A stretch of DNA of 64,000 nucleotides from Rhizoclosmatium globosum (GCA_002104985.1 MCGO01000036.1:124001-188000); one strand, 5' to 3'. Positions 23,421 through 35,400 are shown, numbered from the stretch's first letter. Notes: generated by a model from the sequence alone, not told the origin. Numbers and translations are program-made.

Positions 23421-26400
23421 TTATTGAGACTGAGCACCACCATTCACAACACCCTCATGTATATAAAGGCACGCGTCGCCATACCGACAATTTGGGAAAA
23501 ACTTGCACACCTAAAAAGGAGAAAAATTAACACATTAGTTTTTTGCTTAAAAATCGACAAAAAAACACAACTACAAACGAACCTCAGTAGCATGATACAA
23601 AGCACACTCTCCATTCTCCCTTCCCGGACACAACAACCCAGCAACACACTTCTCAGCAGCGGGATCCCGCTCTTGAACGTCTTGCACGCCTTTCCGTTTA
23701 TCTCCTACAACGACAACGCCTTTCTTCTTGTCGACTTTAATGAAATCAGCGAGGGTTGGGCCCGTGGGATAGAGTCTTTTTCTTTCGTGGTGGTGCCGTT
23801 TTGTTGCTTCTTTTTGGATTGTTTCTTGGATGTGGGTGGGTTGGATGTGGTTGAGGAGGATGTGCGGGCTCGAGAGCGGTTGTTGGTGGTGGTGGAGGTG
23901 CCGTTTTTGGGTTGTAGTGGGAGGGGGAGTTGGGTTGCGGGTGTGTAGTCGTCGTATGTGTAGATGAAGGCGCCGATAGTTGGGTCCCAGACTTGGGCAG
24001 GTACGATTGCACCGGAGGTGGATGGGTCGGGATACATTGGGATTGGGATGGCGGTTGGGGAGGGGACTGCGTATGGGTTGTATGCTTCCAAGGGGTCTCC
24101 GCCAAGGAACGGTGGGGATACGTAGCCGGAGGAGAAGGCTTGGTCTGGAGAAAATTCAGCAGCCGTTGGGCGGAGAGACGTTGTTGGGGACCCGCCGTTG
24201 CTGCTCATCGGAACAAATTCCTGGGCTGTAACACGGAGGCTTGATGTTGCTTCAGTGGGTACAAACTCTTTGCTGTGACATGCAGTTCGGTTGCTGCCTG
24301 AGGTTGAGCAGGTTTCTGAGGAGATTTGGATCGAGCAGGGGACTTTGAAGCAGGGCAGAAGTAGGGGCAGGGGAAAGAGCTCGGGTAGCTGCCTTTGACG
24401 CTGCTGGAGAGAGAGCTCGAGCAGGTGATTTCGCTCCAGCAGGTGAGAGAGCACGAGCAGGGGACTTTGTACCAGCAGGAGACAAGGCACGAGCAGGAGA
24501 CTTCACAGAATTTGCAGCAGGTCCAGGAGAAACAGCGCGTTCAGGAGACTTTGCAATGGGTGCAGGTGATTTCGCTCTTTGAGCCACAGGAACAGGCGAC
24601 TTTGCTCGTTCCGCTACAACAGGTACAGGTGACTTTTCACGCTGAACCACTGCAACTGGTGATTTCGCTCGCTCTACACGAGCTGGCGACAACTCCTTCT
24701 TTTCCGGAACAGGCGACTTTTCCCTCACAATTGTGGCCACAGGAGATTTCTCCCTAATGGCAGCAACATCAACAACCGCAACAGGGAACCGTTCAATCAC
24801 TTTCGCCGCAACAGCTGGGATGTGAGCCTTCACTGCAGGTGCAGGAGATTTCGCTTTCGGGGCAGGTGAGGTACTCTTTTCAATCTTGGCAGTTACTCTT
24901 TTGACGGGGCTTTGACTCCGCCCGCGTTTCTCTTCGACAACAACAACAGTATTTCAGGGGTGCTATCAACATTCGACTCGTATGAAGGATATGAAGGCTG
25001 GGCATATGACGAAGAATATTTGTACGTGTTGGAAACGTCATGCATATCAAGAGAATACTTTGTGGGGAAGGCTGGCGGATTGGATCAGAAATATGGATTT
25101 TGGCTGTTGTTGATGTGGAAGAGGATGGTGGGAGAGATTTTGTTGGAGATGTCATGGGAAGAACTGGTTTCGGTTGCACGGTAACGAGGCGGGATGGAGA
25201 TTGAGATTTTGGACTCTTTGGTGGTTGTGTTGAGAGTGGAGTTGATGTGGTTGATGGAGATGGATTTGTGACAGCTAATGAAATAATCGTTAGTTGAAGA
25301 AGAGAGGAAGCGAGGAGAAGGAATAGATGACATGATTAAAATCTGGTGTGCATCGCGATCGCAGAGGCAAGGTTTGAAAAATCGGATGGAATCGGGATGA
25401 CCTCATGGACAATTGAAAAAGTGAAAGGAGAATACTCACGATATGAAATAGCTGATTGTCCAGACAGAGTGATTGGCGTTGTATACTTGATAATGTTTTG
25501 CATATCATGGAAATCCAGACCAAAGGGAACGACAGGTGCTGGCTGGCTTGACACGACAGTTGATGAAGTGGGCGTTGATTTTGCCAAAACTGGAGATTTG
25601 GGTGCCGCAGATGTTGAAGATGTGGTAGATGTAGTAATGATAGCAGTGGGAGCCTTGGTAGAAGGCTGGGAGACAAGCGAGGGAGAGATGGCAGTTGAAT
25701 AAACAATCGCAGATTGGCCAGAAGGACCGAAACCTGAGTTCAGCAACGCACGCTTTTGAAGACGTTCCAGGTCATTCTTGTCGGGGCCGTATAAAAGTGG
25801 TTGAGGCTGTGGAGTTACCACGGGTTGAGTGACTGAAGCGGATGGCTTTACAGGAGACGGTTTGGGGGAGACAGCAGATGCAGATGAAGTTGGTTTAGGA
25901 ATGGATGCAATTGATGTAGATGCAGTTGAAGTTGCAGTTGCAGTTGCAGAGTGGGATTTGTGGCTAGCATAGTAAGGCTTGACTTGATAGATTCCACCCG
26001 ACACGGCAGGAAAGTTGTAATCATCCGTGTATATTGGCTTAGCAGTGTACATTCCTTCTGGTTTAGGTTGTTGTGGCAGAAGAGGAGCAGTGAGTGTTTC
26101 TGATTTGTCAGTAGGGGGCTGAGGATCTGAATAGTATGATTTCGCCTGATACATGTTCCCTGAAACCGTATCAAAGTCCTTTTGTTGTGTGAATGGCTTC
26201 ACATCGTACATTCCTTGAGGGTTTTGGGTTGGAGGAGTTGTAGTTCCCTTTTCGCAGCGATCGATTGCCGCCTTTGCAGCCATTCTTCTCTGAGTTGAAG
26301 TGCGACCACGCGGGCTCTGTGGCTTAGAATCCGAAGTTGTTGCTGTTGTGGCTGACGAGCGACGGCGTGGCTTTGGCGATTGAGTCGAAGAAGAAGACGA

Positions 26401-26523
26401 AGACGAAGAAGACGAGGAAGACGCGAGGGCCGCTGCAGCCGTTGCCACTCCGACAACAAGAACAAAGGCAAAGAGAACCTTGGCCGCACTTTTAAGACCG
26501 GCGTTGCGGGTCAGCGATTCCAT
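23421..26523 (-). CDS. KSP-repeat protein with N-terminal hydrophobic segment and two C-terminal CCCH zinc fingers
   Basis: The start at 26523 (MESLTRNAGLKSAAKVLFAF) includes one hydrophobic segment (residues about 14-36) followed by a poly-Ser run. Next come repeats of the type GMYDVKPF / GMYTAKPIYTDD / GIYQVKPYY, then LDFHDMQNIIKYTT and a diverged second copy (LDMHDVSNTYKYSS). Exon 1 ends at 25440 (donor GTGAGT) and exon 2 begins at 25274. From about 24880 to 24310 the chain is a run of Lys-Ser-Pro units (EKSPVP, AKSPAP, VKSPARALSPAG) like neurofilament tails, with SP sites suited to proline-directed kinases. After VTAKEFVP-type repeats and a basic tract it ends in two CCCH fingers: C-x4-C-x7-C-x3-H (CVAGLCPGRENGECALYH) and, after an intron near 23585-23515, C-x5-C-x5-C-x3-H (CKFFPNCRYGDACLYIH). 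Five or so one-base breaks lie between 25100 and 24250. No known family is recognised for the whole chain. Confidence 0.7.
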
Positions 26524-26628
26524 TGAAGAGAAGACAAAGTATTCAAGGTTATTAGGTGGTTCGTTGGTTGGTTGGTTGGTTGCCAAAGTGTTCTTGGTTG
26601 AAAAAAAGAAGGACTGAAAAACAACAAC
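26524..26628. promoter_or_regulatory. Shared divergent promoter, KSP/CCCH gene / NDUFB3
   Basis: There are 105 bp between the two starts. It contains a (GGTT)n tract at about 26563-26580. No clear TATA box is seen. Confidence 0.35.
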
Positions 26629-27539
26629 ATGCCTACTGGTTAGTCTTCCTTCTCTCTCTCTCTCTCGCTTACTAACTCCCTCTCCTCTTCGTATCAACTA
26701 CAGAATTCCGTACGTATCACTGGCCGCCTGTCGCCTCCTTCGTTCGTCTAACCCACACACTACTCCCTCCACTACACCACACCACCACCACCACACAGCC
26801 TTCTTCCCTTTCTCAAAGTTCCGTCCACACGTCCCCTTCCTCGAAAACAGATCCCCCTCAATCGCTGATCCTTGGGCGAAGCGTGAGGCCTGGCGCTCGG
26901 ACTCCTTCTGGTCGGTCGCTCGTCGTACCCGTGCCCTCTTTCCTGGATTTGGTCTCGGCCTCGTGACTTTTGGTGTCTACTTGGCCTACGACAAGTGGTG
27001 CGTTTCCTTTTTTAGTTGGAGAATATTTCTAGAAGAGTTGGGAATTGGTTGGATCTATAGTTTGGTTGGTTGGATGGATTGATAGTTGGTTGTTTCGTTG
27101 GTTGATGGATGAAATCAGATGGATGAGACACCAGGCAGACTGGACTCCCTGACCCTTGAGGAAAGTGATTGAGGCGAAAGAGAGAGACAGAGAGAGTCAG
27201 AGACATGTCTTTGAAACGGGGGGATGTGTCTGTTGATGGCTCATTCGATAAATGACATGGAGCACATGAACCAGTGCAGGCTTCAAATGTACATGGATCA
27301 GTATAAAGCGAGAGAAGAAGAGCTCGGGTGGACAGAGAGAATGTCTACCTATTTCAGAGCATCCGCACACATCTCATACGTCGATGAAACCAACTCAAAA
27401 TACTAATACAAACCAAAAAATAATAATTAATAGGTACTGGACCGCTGGCCCTGGAAAGCAGGAGGTTGATGCATGGGCAAAGTGGAACGACGAGAGAAAC
27501 GCTCGATTGGCCAAGGAACACGGTCACGGTCACCACTAA
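26629..27539 (+). CDS. NDUFB3: NADH:ubiquinone oxidoreductase subunit B3 (complex I, NDUFB3-like)
   Basis: An accessory subunit of the membrane arm of mitochondrial complex I. Three exons: a 10-base first exon (ATG at 26629, MPT), intron 26639-26798, exon 26799-26997, a long intron 26998-27433, and the last exon 27434-27539. The frame is unbroken. The diagnostic motif DPWAKREAWRSDSFW matches the DPWGRNEAWRY region of animal NDUFB3 and is followed by one transmembrane helix (GFGLGLVTFGVYLAYDKW). The His-rich tail (HGHGHH) recalls the family's His clusters. About 105 residues, the usual size. The tiny first exon is inferred from a GT donor and AG acceptor that restore frame; an alternative start inside 26690-26800 cannot be excluded. 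Confidence 0.82.
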
Positions 27540-27878
27540 ACCTTCCTTCACGCGATACCAATTCTCCACTCTTTGGTACCTTTTTTTATTTGACACTTTG
27601 AAAGTTCTGTTACTTTGTTGTTTTGTCCTGGTGAGTCTCTCTTCTTCAACGTTTAACTTTGCGGTCGAAATAACTGTTTTTTTTGAAAAATAGTGTTGCC
27701 TTCATACTTGTTAGATTGTATCAGAGGGAATAGAGGGAAAATGACATGGATAATCGAGCTTTTAGTGAATCAATAAATGGATACCAACACTTTGAAACTC
27801 CTGTGGTCATATCAAAAGTCTGTAATTTATTGTTCTTGATGAAGAGGAGATAAGAAATTGGACAGAATAGATGAGCAT

Positions 27879-29085
27879 TCACTGTTCCGCCGCCTGTTTG
27901 AGAATCATTTAAGAAAACAACCAATCACAACAGGTTGTATACATACCATCATTCTGACCATACGTGCGTCTCTGATTTCTTCTCGTTGATGTTCCAGCAC
28001 TGCTTCTGGATCTGCAAGCTTGATCTATCGAGCATAGAAATCAATCCCAAGCATACGTACTTCATGAAAAAAATGAATCTCACCTCAGGAATTGGATACT
28101 TTTTAGGAACCTGTCCAGGGAGTGGTGGCAAATCGACAAGAGTACCACATTTCGGCAGACCCTTTGACCACTCTCCCTCATACATCTGCCTCTTGCTCTT
28201 GTAAATATACTTTCCAGGACCTTCCTTCTGGTCATCCAACCACATACCCTCATACCGATCCCCCGTCGCTATACACCCCCACACGCCAAATTAACAACCC
28301 AAATAAGTAAAATTAAAAAAAGGGACTCACGTTCAAGCAACACACCCTGACCATGCCTCATCTCCTTATGCCACTCCCCATCATAAACACTTCCATCAAT
28401 ATAATTCATCCGCCCCCACCCTTCCTTCTGATCCTCCTTCCACAAGCCTTCATACCAACTCCCATCTTCGTAGAAATACGTTCCCCGACCGTCCCGGTTG
28501 TCATCCTTCCATTGACCCGCGTATACCTTCCGCAACAAGAGACCGTCAGAACTGCCCGCGGGTTTCTTCTTCTTTTTCGGGGCGTCGCCGGTATCGTTGA
28601 GGAGGGAACAGTTTGCAGGTGAGTCGGTGCGTTGTTGTTGTGGGGAGAACGGGTCGGGCTGTTGTTGTGGGGTGGTTCGGTAATGGGTGTCGCAAAGGTT
28701 CCGAACCCGTTTCGCATGTCGTTGTGCCATTCGCCTTCGTAGAGGGATCCGGTTGCGTTGTAAAAGTAGGTTCCGTTTCCTGGAGTGAGGGGAATTTAAA
28801 AAAAGGTCAGTTGTTATGCACACCCAAGGCTTGTTCGCACCAAGTAGAGATTATCAAATTGGAGGAGAGAGTCTAAACTATTCTAATATAGATGTGTCTT
28901 TTTTTACCTTGTTTTTTGTTTGCGAACCATTCTCCGAGGTAGCGATCGCCATTGACCATGTAGACTGTTGCGTGGGGACCGTTCTTTCTGCTCAACATGT
29001 CGCGTTGCTCCCACAGCGGTGTTTTGGTGATGTACGCGTGACGTGCGATCGTTGTCCTTGGATGGCGTTGGGGTTGGTCTGTCAT
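27879..29085 (-). CDS. MORN3: MORN repeat-containing protein 3
   Basis: A flagellar/axonemal protein family of about 240 residues built from MORN repeats. The start at 29085 (MTDQPQRHPRTTIARHAYI) precedes PLWEQRDMLSRKNG and VYMVNGDRYLGEWFANKKQG, which match the opening of animal MORN3. Further MORN units are GSLYEGEWHNDMRNGFGTF, YAGQWKDDNRDGRGTYFY, GSWYEGLWKEDQKEGWGRM, GSVYDGEWHKEMRHGQGVL and GDRYEGMWLDDQKEGPG, then MYEGEWSKGLPKCGTLVD. The C-terminal IPE followed by ADPEAVL is the MORN3 signature. Introns lie near 28870-28790, 28330-28265, 28080-28015 and 27945-27890; the last exon encodes only a few residues before the TGA at 27881-27879. A frame-shifting spot near 28640-28680 lies in a Pro/Asn-rich insert between repeats. 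Presence of MORN3 supports a flagellated life stage. Confidence 0.88.
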
Positions 29086-29274
29086 TTGGTTTGTTTTTGA
29101 GAGGAATGTAAATCCCTTTCTACCCAATAACGAAAAGGAATATGATATAAATGCGGTTTGAAACGGCATAATTACATACATATTTTGTTTAATATCAAAG
29201 CCTTTTTGCGGCGGAAATAGTATCAACGACTGAAATTGGTCCGATAAAAGATATATATGTGAAGTATCCGATCT

Positions 29275-30813
29275 TTATGTCCTCTTTGCTTTCGTCTTTG
29301 ACTTCTTTGACTCGAATTTTACTCTATTCGACTCCACTGGAGCTACAAATAAGGCAACCAGCAAGATAATATGACATGAAAGCAACAAAACGCTGGATTG
29401 GTTTGTAGATGGATAAACGTTCCAACAGTACTCAATGGTTCCGAAAATGGCGATTCTTTTCAATTTTGTCAGTTTTGAAAGGACTGGAGAAAGCCTTACT
29501 TCAAAACTAGAGGAATTTGCGTCCTGAAGAGAAGGTATGGAATCGTGTAAAAGTACCAAGAGTAGAATTGATAATGCAGACTTCGCGCAAACGTGATTCC
29601 GATCAAATTACTCGTGAACATTGTCAAAAGAATATCTTGTGGTCATATTAGAAGAGGTATGACGAAAATACACCAACTCACAGTCAATATTCAATGCCTG
29701 TGTCCCTGATACGTTCAATCCCTTCTTGATTACACTTAAAATGCCTCCATGCGCGCTAACCAACGATTTGGCGTTTAGGATACGTGCTAAAATTCCGAAA
29801 CGTAGAGTCTTACCCCGTCCATTTTCCCAGGAACAGAACCAAAACACTCAAATGTCCCACAACCAATGCCATCGCAAACCCTTTACTCAAGAACAAATCC
29901 TCCCCAACAAACCGCCAATTCACAGTCCATACGTAGAAAAACTGACGACTAAATTCAAACGCTTTGGTGACATACTCCACTCCATACCCAGCTGTAATAA
30001 ACGGAGCAGCAAGCGCAACCTGAACACCCAACACTACAGCCGCGTTTCTAATCGACGCGAGGAGACCCACAGATTGATACATGAGCAGTGCAAATGCAGG
30101 AGCAAAGAGGAGGATGTTCATTTTGATGGAGAGGGCTATGGAGAAGAGAATCGAGGAGAGGAGGGGGTTTCCCTTTGAGAGTGCGTATATTGAGAAATAG
30201 AGCGGGAGCATTGCGATTGGGTCGTTAAAGAGGCGGAGAATGAAGATGGAGTGAATTCGCTTTGAGAGCAGGAGTAATGGTGTTGCATACCACGGGACCT
30301 TATAGACACGTTAACGAGATTGAATATGGACTTATACGGAAATGCGTATGGTACCTTGGTTGAGAGGAAGTAAAGGGTGAGGACAATGTAAAGTGTCAAG
30401 ACAGCGAAGTCTGCATAGATCCACTGCGCCAGAACAATGTTCGAGCCGCCGTTTGTGATCCAGTTTAAGAATGAAAAGATGTAGAGAAATCCGGCCGGGT
30501 ACCTGTGCGTTAAGGTTAGGCCTGACTATCCAAATCATAGATCACTTACACAAGAGGCCCTGTATCACCCTTCATCTTCGTATAGTCTCTTTCTCCATTC
30601 ATAAACTGAGTTGTTTGCTGCATGTATGCGACCCAATCGATTTCAGTATCTGTTGATTAGTTGATGAGTTTCATGAGGAGAACGACAGGAAGCATCACAT
30701 GCAATCTTGTAAAGCACGATGAGGCAAAATGCCTTTTCGGCAATCAGTAGGGACCAAAAGAGCAGTGATGGCGACGGCTTGAACCTGTCGACCAGAGTGG
30801 TCAAGAGAATCAT
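29275..30813 (-). CDS. ALG3: Dol-P-Man:Man5GlcNAc2-PP-Dol alpha-1,3-mannosyltransferase
   Basis: An ER-membrane enzyme that adds the first lumenal mannose to the N-glycan precursor. Conserved segments appear in order: [91 protein letters not shown], then [30 protein letters not shown] and [14 protein letters not shown] near the C-terminus, which ends in a basic tail ([12 protein letters not shown]) typical of ER retention. The acidic pair in the first lumenal loop (EIDW) is present. At least six short introns (for example 30710-30655, 30545-30505, 30345-30300, 29815-29790, 29690-29645) split it. The start at 30813 ([13 protein letters not shown]) follows the family N-terminus. It is divergent from the CNG channel gene with 94 bp between starts. 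Confidence 0.92.
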
Positions 30814-30907
30814 ATCCTTGTGGGTGCTAGAGTACTTGTAAGAACAGTTTTACTAGGACTTTTCAGAATAGAATCTGGCTCTGTGAAAAGAAGAACGTAA
30901 ATCTCTC
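30814..30907. promoter_or_regulatory. Short divergent intergenic region, ALG3 / CNG channel
   Basis: Ninety-four bases between opposite starts must hold both core promoters. No recognisable motif was found. Confidence 0.3.
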
Positions 30908-33657
30908 ATGTCTTCGGCGCTCAACGCACACGAAGCTCTAAGAACTGTCCAAGAAGCTCTCAAGGAAAGCACGCGCGCCTATGAAAATCTTGTTTCCCTT
31001 TGCAGACTGTTGAGGGGCTATTGAAGGACAGTATTTGGAAAGGCCAAAGTAAATCCGACGCTTTGGATGTCATCACATTTACACCACTATTTTACCAAAA
31101 TAGGCGGCAACGTATCCCTTCCCTCTTCCAGTAGCAAACCCTCTTTCTTGGCAGATTATAGCAATCCAACTCCCGGCGACAGCGGCCCTTCGTCAAAAAC
31201 CACCCAGATTTTCATGCCAAAAGCCAATCAATCACTCACCAAAATCAATCTAGCAATGCCACACTCGCCATTGTTACAACGCAGAGAAAGTCGGTCACTT
31301 GGCCGACCACATGTTAATTCAACATTTGAGGGGCCAATTTCAGGGAAGAGGAAGAGTTCAGCAACAAGTATTCCTGAACGAATTGTCCAAGTGTTTGATG
31401 GGTTCCGGAGGGACTCGAACGGCATAAGGCGGACATCTGTTGATAAACAAAGACCCCCACCATCAACAACACTCATTTTGAATGATTCTGAAACAAAACA
31501 AGTTCAGCCTATTTCATCTACAGTCCCTCTCTCTCCAAATGTAAATTCTGTTCCACTTAAGATACATGAACCTAAAAATCATGAAGTCTGTATGAAATCA
31601 TCTATAATCGAAAATCATGACTTGTCGCTTGCTCCAAAGAGAGTGGAAGCTGACAATTCCTCTTTATTCTCGCTTATAGTCCATGACTCAGGATCAAATG
31701 ATGATGAATTTCTGCAAGAAGCTACTATGAGTACTTTTCATGAGGTTTTGAGTCAGCCTTTCAGTCAAATTGCCCAACACCAAACATCTATGTTATCAGT
31801 GCCCACTTCTTCAAATCCTGCAATCAACAACACAAACATAATTGCTGAAGAATTCAATATCAAGAAGAAGGCTTTAAGCAGCATTGAAGAAAAACAGCAG
31901 ATATCAAGTGTTTCCCCAGAACCAGACGAAGAACCCCTTTCGAAAGAAGTTCCCTTCAACATTTTTCTCTCAATATTTTTATTGCCAGCCTTTGACGGAA
32001 AGGGAAAAATAATTGACGTAGAATTATTTGATAAGGAAGACACCAAAAACGTATCTTTTCTTGTCAACGGAATTCACCCAAAATCTTACTTTCACACACT
32101 ATGGGACTTGTTGACTGTCTGTAAGTTAGGCAAGTCCACATTTGCAATTAACAAACACATTCTCAGGTGCATCACTGGTGTACCTTTGGTATATTCCTTT
32201 TTTGGCCACGTTTTCAAGTTTTGAGACACGCAACTCAGAAATTGTATCTTTGGCTTGTACCATAACATTCACATTGGACACAGTTGTGGAATTAGCTACT
32301 CCCAAACCATCTGAAATCAACCCACTTTGCAGTTTGCGAGAGTATGAAATGGCTTGACCTAGTTTAAGTTCTTGGATAAAGAAATGGATTGGAATGCCCT
32401 TGATTGTGGAAATAATCCCAATTGTGAGTTTTCAAAGATGAACAGAGTGTAAACAATTCTAAATTCTTGATAGATACCATTCACAAATATCTTTCAAAAC
32501 AGAAGCTACAGCCATCTACTAATTCTGATAAGACTATTGAGATTCTACAGGCTTCCAGCTTGTATGTCACGATGTGGAGTGATTTCAAGAATAATCTACT
32601 GGATGGATAAATTGAGTGGATTTGCTCTCTCTGCAATTATCCCTATTCTGATTGGAATGATGGTATTTTTGCACTTTAGCGCATGTTCTCTTTATTACTT
32701 TGGAAAAATGACTGGCTTTATTGGCTGGAGTAATGCTTGGTCAGGCGTTGAGAATGCAGGAGTTGTTGAGCTATACTCCTACTCATTCTTCAAGGCAGTA
32801 GGAAATATGTTTCCATGTGCATTCCCGTGAGCTCTCTTATTCATTTGATATAATAGATTGACTGCTACTACAGTGCCCAAACAGCTGTTGAACAGCTTGT
32901 GGCTTCATTTTATATTATTGTTTCTGCTGTGTTATATGCTGCATTTCTTGGAGCCATATCATCTTCAACAATGTCAATCAATCCATCAGGAAAACTTTTT
33001 GCCCAAAAAATGGATGAATTGAGTGACTATGTAAAGTGGAAAAATCTGAAACCAGAAACAACCAAAAAGATATTCTCATATTACGAGACTAAGTATCGTG
33101 GAAAATTCTTTGAAGAAGAAGGACTTCTCTTGGAACTGAACGATTCTTTACGTACAGAAATTTCGATGCAAAACACACAGGCTTTGTTAGAACGTGTGCC
33201 CTTTTTACATCGCCAGATGAATGATGGACGGGATGGAATATTCTTGGCACGTCTTTCAACAATGCTTCATGCAAATTATTTTGTCAAGAATGATTTCATC
33301 GTGAAGCAAGGAGATTATGGATTTGATATGTACTTTATACTATCTGGAATGGTTAATGTGATTGTTGATGGAAAGAAAGTTGCATCACTCCATGACGGTG
33401 CATATTTTGGTGAGGTTGCATTGCTGACAAAAGTTCGAACATCATCTGTACAAGCTACAGCAGCAAGTGTACTGTATCGACTCACATTCAATGATTTTCA
33501 TTCTGTTATCAATGAATTTGATGATATGAAAATTCGTATCAAAGCATTGACAAAAGAATATGAGGAGCGTCTCAAGACTACAAGTACCACTGAAGAAGCA
33601 GTTTCAAAATTAAGGAAGAAGACAATTGATCGAAAAAGTCAGACTGCTGTTGCATGA
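30908..33657 (+). CDS. Cyclic-nucleotide-gated channel (HCN/CNG-like) with unusual pore
   Basis: A six-helix cation channel with a C-linker and cyclic-nucleotide-binding domain. The probable first exon starts at 30908 (MSSALNAHEALRTVQEALKE, amphipathic) and, allowing one missing base near 31005, joins across intron 31049-31101 to a long Ser-rich cytosolic region; the Met at 31067 is the fallback start. An HCN-type pre-S1 stretch (NGIHPKSYFHTLWDLLTV, about 32060) is followed by S1-S4 split by introns; S4 has LIRLLRFYRLP. S5 and the pore are at 32600-32830 (YSYSFFKAVGNMFPCAFP), interrupted by an intron (about 32828-32872). S6 (FYIIVSAVLYAAFLGAI), the C-linker (KKIFSYYETKYRGKFFEEEG) and the CNBD follow; the phosphate-binding cassette is intact (YFGEVALLTKVRTSSVQA). 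The GYG selectivity filter of HCN/K channels is missing. The C-terminus is short and basic. Confidence 0.85.
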
Positions 33658-34370
33658 TAAATTGTTGGTTTTTGGTTTTTACCTTAAATTTAAAAGAAAT
33701 TCTTTGTGTTAGTATAGTCAGTAGATACTTCGTGATTTGCATGATTTTTAAGAATTACAAATAAATCATCATGATTCCTGTTTTTGGCAGATGTTCGAAA
33801 AATCAAGAAACTCAACTAAATCATGCAAATCACGTTTTTTGGGTGGAGTATGATCCAGACTTTGTTTTGGCAAGATGTCGACTCAAAATCACACCTGCAA
33901 AATCAAACTGACCTAAACGACTCATCCAAAACACCTTGCTGCACTCAGGTATAGCCAGCTGCCCCAATATTTGCACCATCTGTCAGCCATTTCTACCTGG
34001 TGATTGATGCTGAAGAAGGAAGACGTGATATCTGAGGTCCCAAGTATCTTTACATGAGGGAATGTGCCAACCTGATATTTGGGGCTGACATTGGGTTAGA
34101 GGACTTCTAACAAATGTCCAGAGTTACTCAGGGTACTTTTGACCACATCCTAGTCCACATCTTGACAAAACATTGCATTTATCACAGCCTTTTTTACCAG
34201 GTTGTCACACCCTTCAACTGTGGCTTTATCCTGTCACTCACGTTGGATTGTGGGATCAGATCTACTACAATCCACAGAAATTTGAGGTCGCAAATAATCC
34301 CATGGAGAAACTGCGTTGAAAGCCTCAAGAAGCACATCATGGCTTCTTCGGCACTCGAGGACCTATAAGG
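33658..34370. other. Non-coding stretch with an inverted repeat
   Basis: Downstream of the channel gene. It is AT-rich at first, with a perfect 17-bp inverted repeat (33731-33747 and 33818-33834). The 84-codon plus-strand frame at 34114 matches nothing I recognise. This is probably decayed sequence flanking the retroelement relic. Confidence 0.45.
33731..33834. repeat. 17-bp perfect inverted repeat, 70-bp loop
   Basis: The arms CGTGATTTGCATGATTT (33731-33747) and its reverse complement (33818-33834) match at all 17 positions and diverge immediately outside. It could form a hairpin in the 3' region of the channel gene or be the ends of a very small non-autonomous element. No target-site duplication was seen. 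Confidence 0.75.
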
Positions 34371-35400
34371 ATGATTCTCAACCAAACAACTCCCATTAAT
34401 CAAATATACGGCTTTGACGAGGTCATACCAGAAGGGCAGAAACTGCAACTGGTTGACAAGGATGGAAAGGTCATTACCAAAGACATCAAACTTGGATTGC
34501 TCACTGCACCCACACTGGTCAAACACACAGTTTATTCAGTAGTCCTCAAGTCATTGCCTGAGTGCACTTCAAAAAGCGCCCTAGCTGGACGCCTTCTCCC
34601 AGTCAGAACTGCATTGGAAACTGAAATACAGACAGTGTTGGACCTGATCGACAAACTAACAGAAGTGATACTTTTCATGGAACTGAACAGCGATGGTGGA
34701 AAGACTGAGGAGGAGAAAGCCAAGAAGGCTTTGAGAAAGCCAAACAATATTGTGAAGCTGACTCAAAGAAGGACATCAAGAAGGAGAAAGACTCAAAGAA
34801 GCAAAAGCACGAGTGTGCACTGTGTCCAGAGATGACCAACCACACGTAAGTTTTCCTTTTGATCCATCCTCTCCCTCAACTGCAGAGACGCTAAGGCGCT
34901 GCACAAAGATGGCAAGTTTGAATGACTTGCAAAAGCTATGGATTATGCCAAGGCCAACAGAAAGAAGATGCCGTTAAATCTACCTCGCAAGTCACGTGGT
35001 GCAAAAAATGCTAATGCCGAAAAGGAAGCCCTTGAAGTAATCAAGCAAGCTGCAGAAGTTAGTACATTTACATCTGCTGATGCTCAAGACTGTAACACAA
35101 TTGTGTCCTGTAACACAATTGTGTCCAGTCTGTGAGAAACACTGTTGCTGGCAGCAAAAACAGTTGACTACCTGCTTCAATACCTGTAGCAATTTGCGGA
35201 TTTTCTTCTTGATGTGAAAACTGGGAAGAAAGTTTGTATTGCAAGGAGGTTGAAAATAGCAGATTCAAAAAATATGATTCTTGACTCTGGTTGTACTACT
35301 ATCATGACCCAAATATCGATCTATTTGATCCAAGTACTTTGAAGAACGTTTCTCAGAGACTCATACAGTAAAAATAGTTTAGTGTGAACGTGTGGGTTAC
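34371..35400 (+). mobile_element. Decayed Ty1/copia-like retroelement fragment (gag/protease)
   Basis: The best evidence is the protease-like segment at about 35265-35365: SKNMILDSGCTTIMTQ carries the Asp-Ser-Gly active-site motif in the context typical of Ty1/copia proteases (LDSGAxxHMT), followed after a frame break by LFDPSTLKNVSQRL. Upstream, a 154-residue frame (34371-34835) and a Lys-rich tract with HECALC..NHT (about 34810-34830) could be a gag remnant with a degraded zinc knuckle, and 34938-35135 is a short Lys/Ala-rich open frame. No integrase, reverse transcriptase or LTR pair was found. A long-dead fragment. Confidence 0.5.
35091..35126 (+). repeat. 18-bp perfect tandem duplication with palindromic core
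   Basis: The unit TGTAACACAATTGTGTCC occurs twice back to back (35091-35108, 35109-35126), each with the palindrome ACACAATTGTGT. In the plus frame it duplicates the hexapeptide CNTIVS. Probably a slippage product in the relic. Confidence 0.85.

Noticed and set aside
24395..24757. Plus-strand Gln/Glu-rich 120-codon frame
   Set aside because: Antisense of the KSP repeat tract; its repeat pattern is explained by the coding strand.
29726..30178. Plus-strand 150-codon frame
   Set aside because: Antisense of ALG3 exons.
34194..34526. Minus-strand 110-codon frame as a transposase remnant
   Set aside because: A loose likeness to a DDE-type region, but no catalytic triad can be placed and the opposite strand carries an equally long frame.
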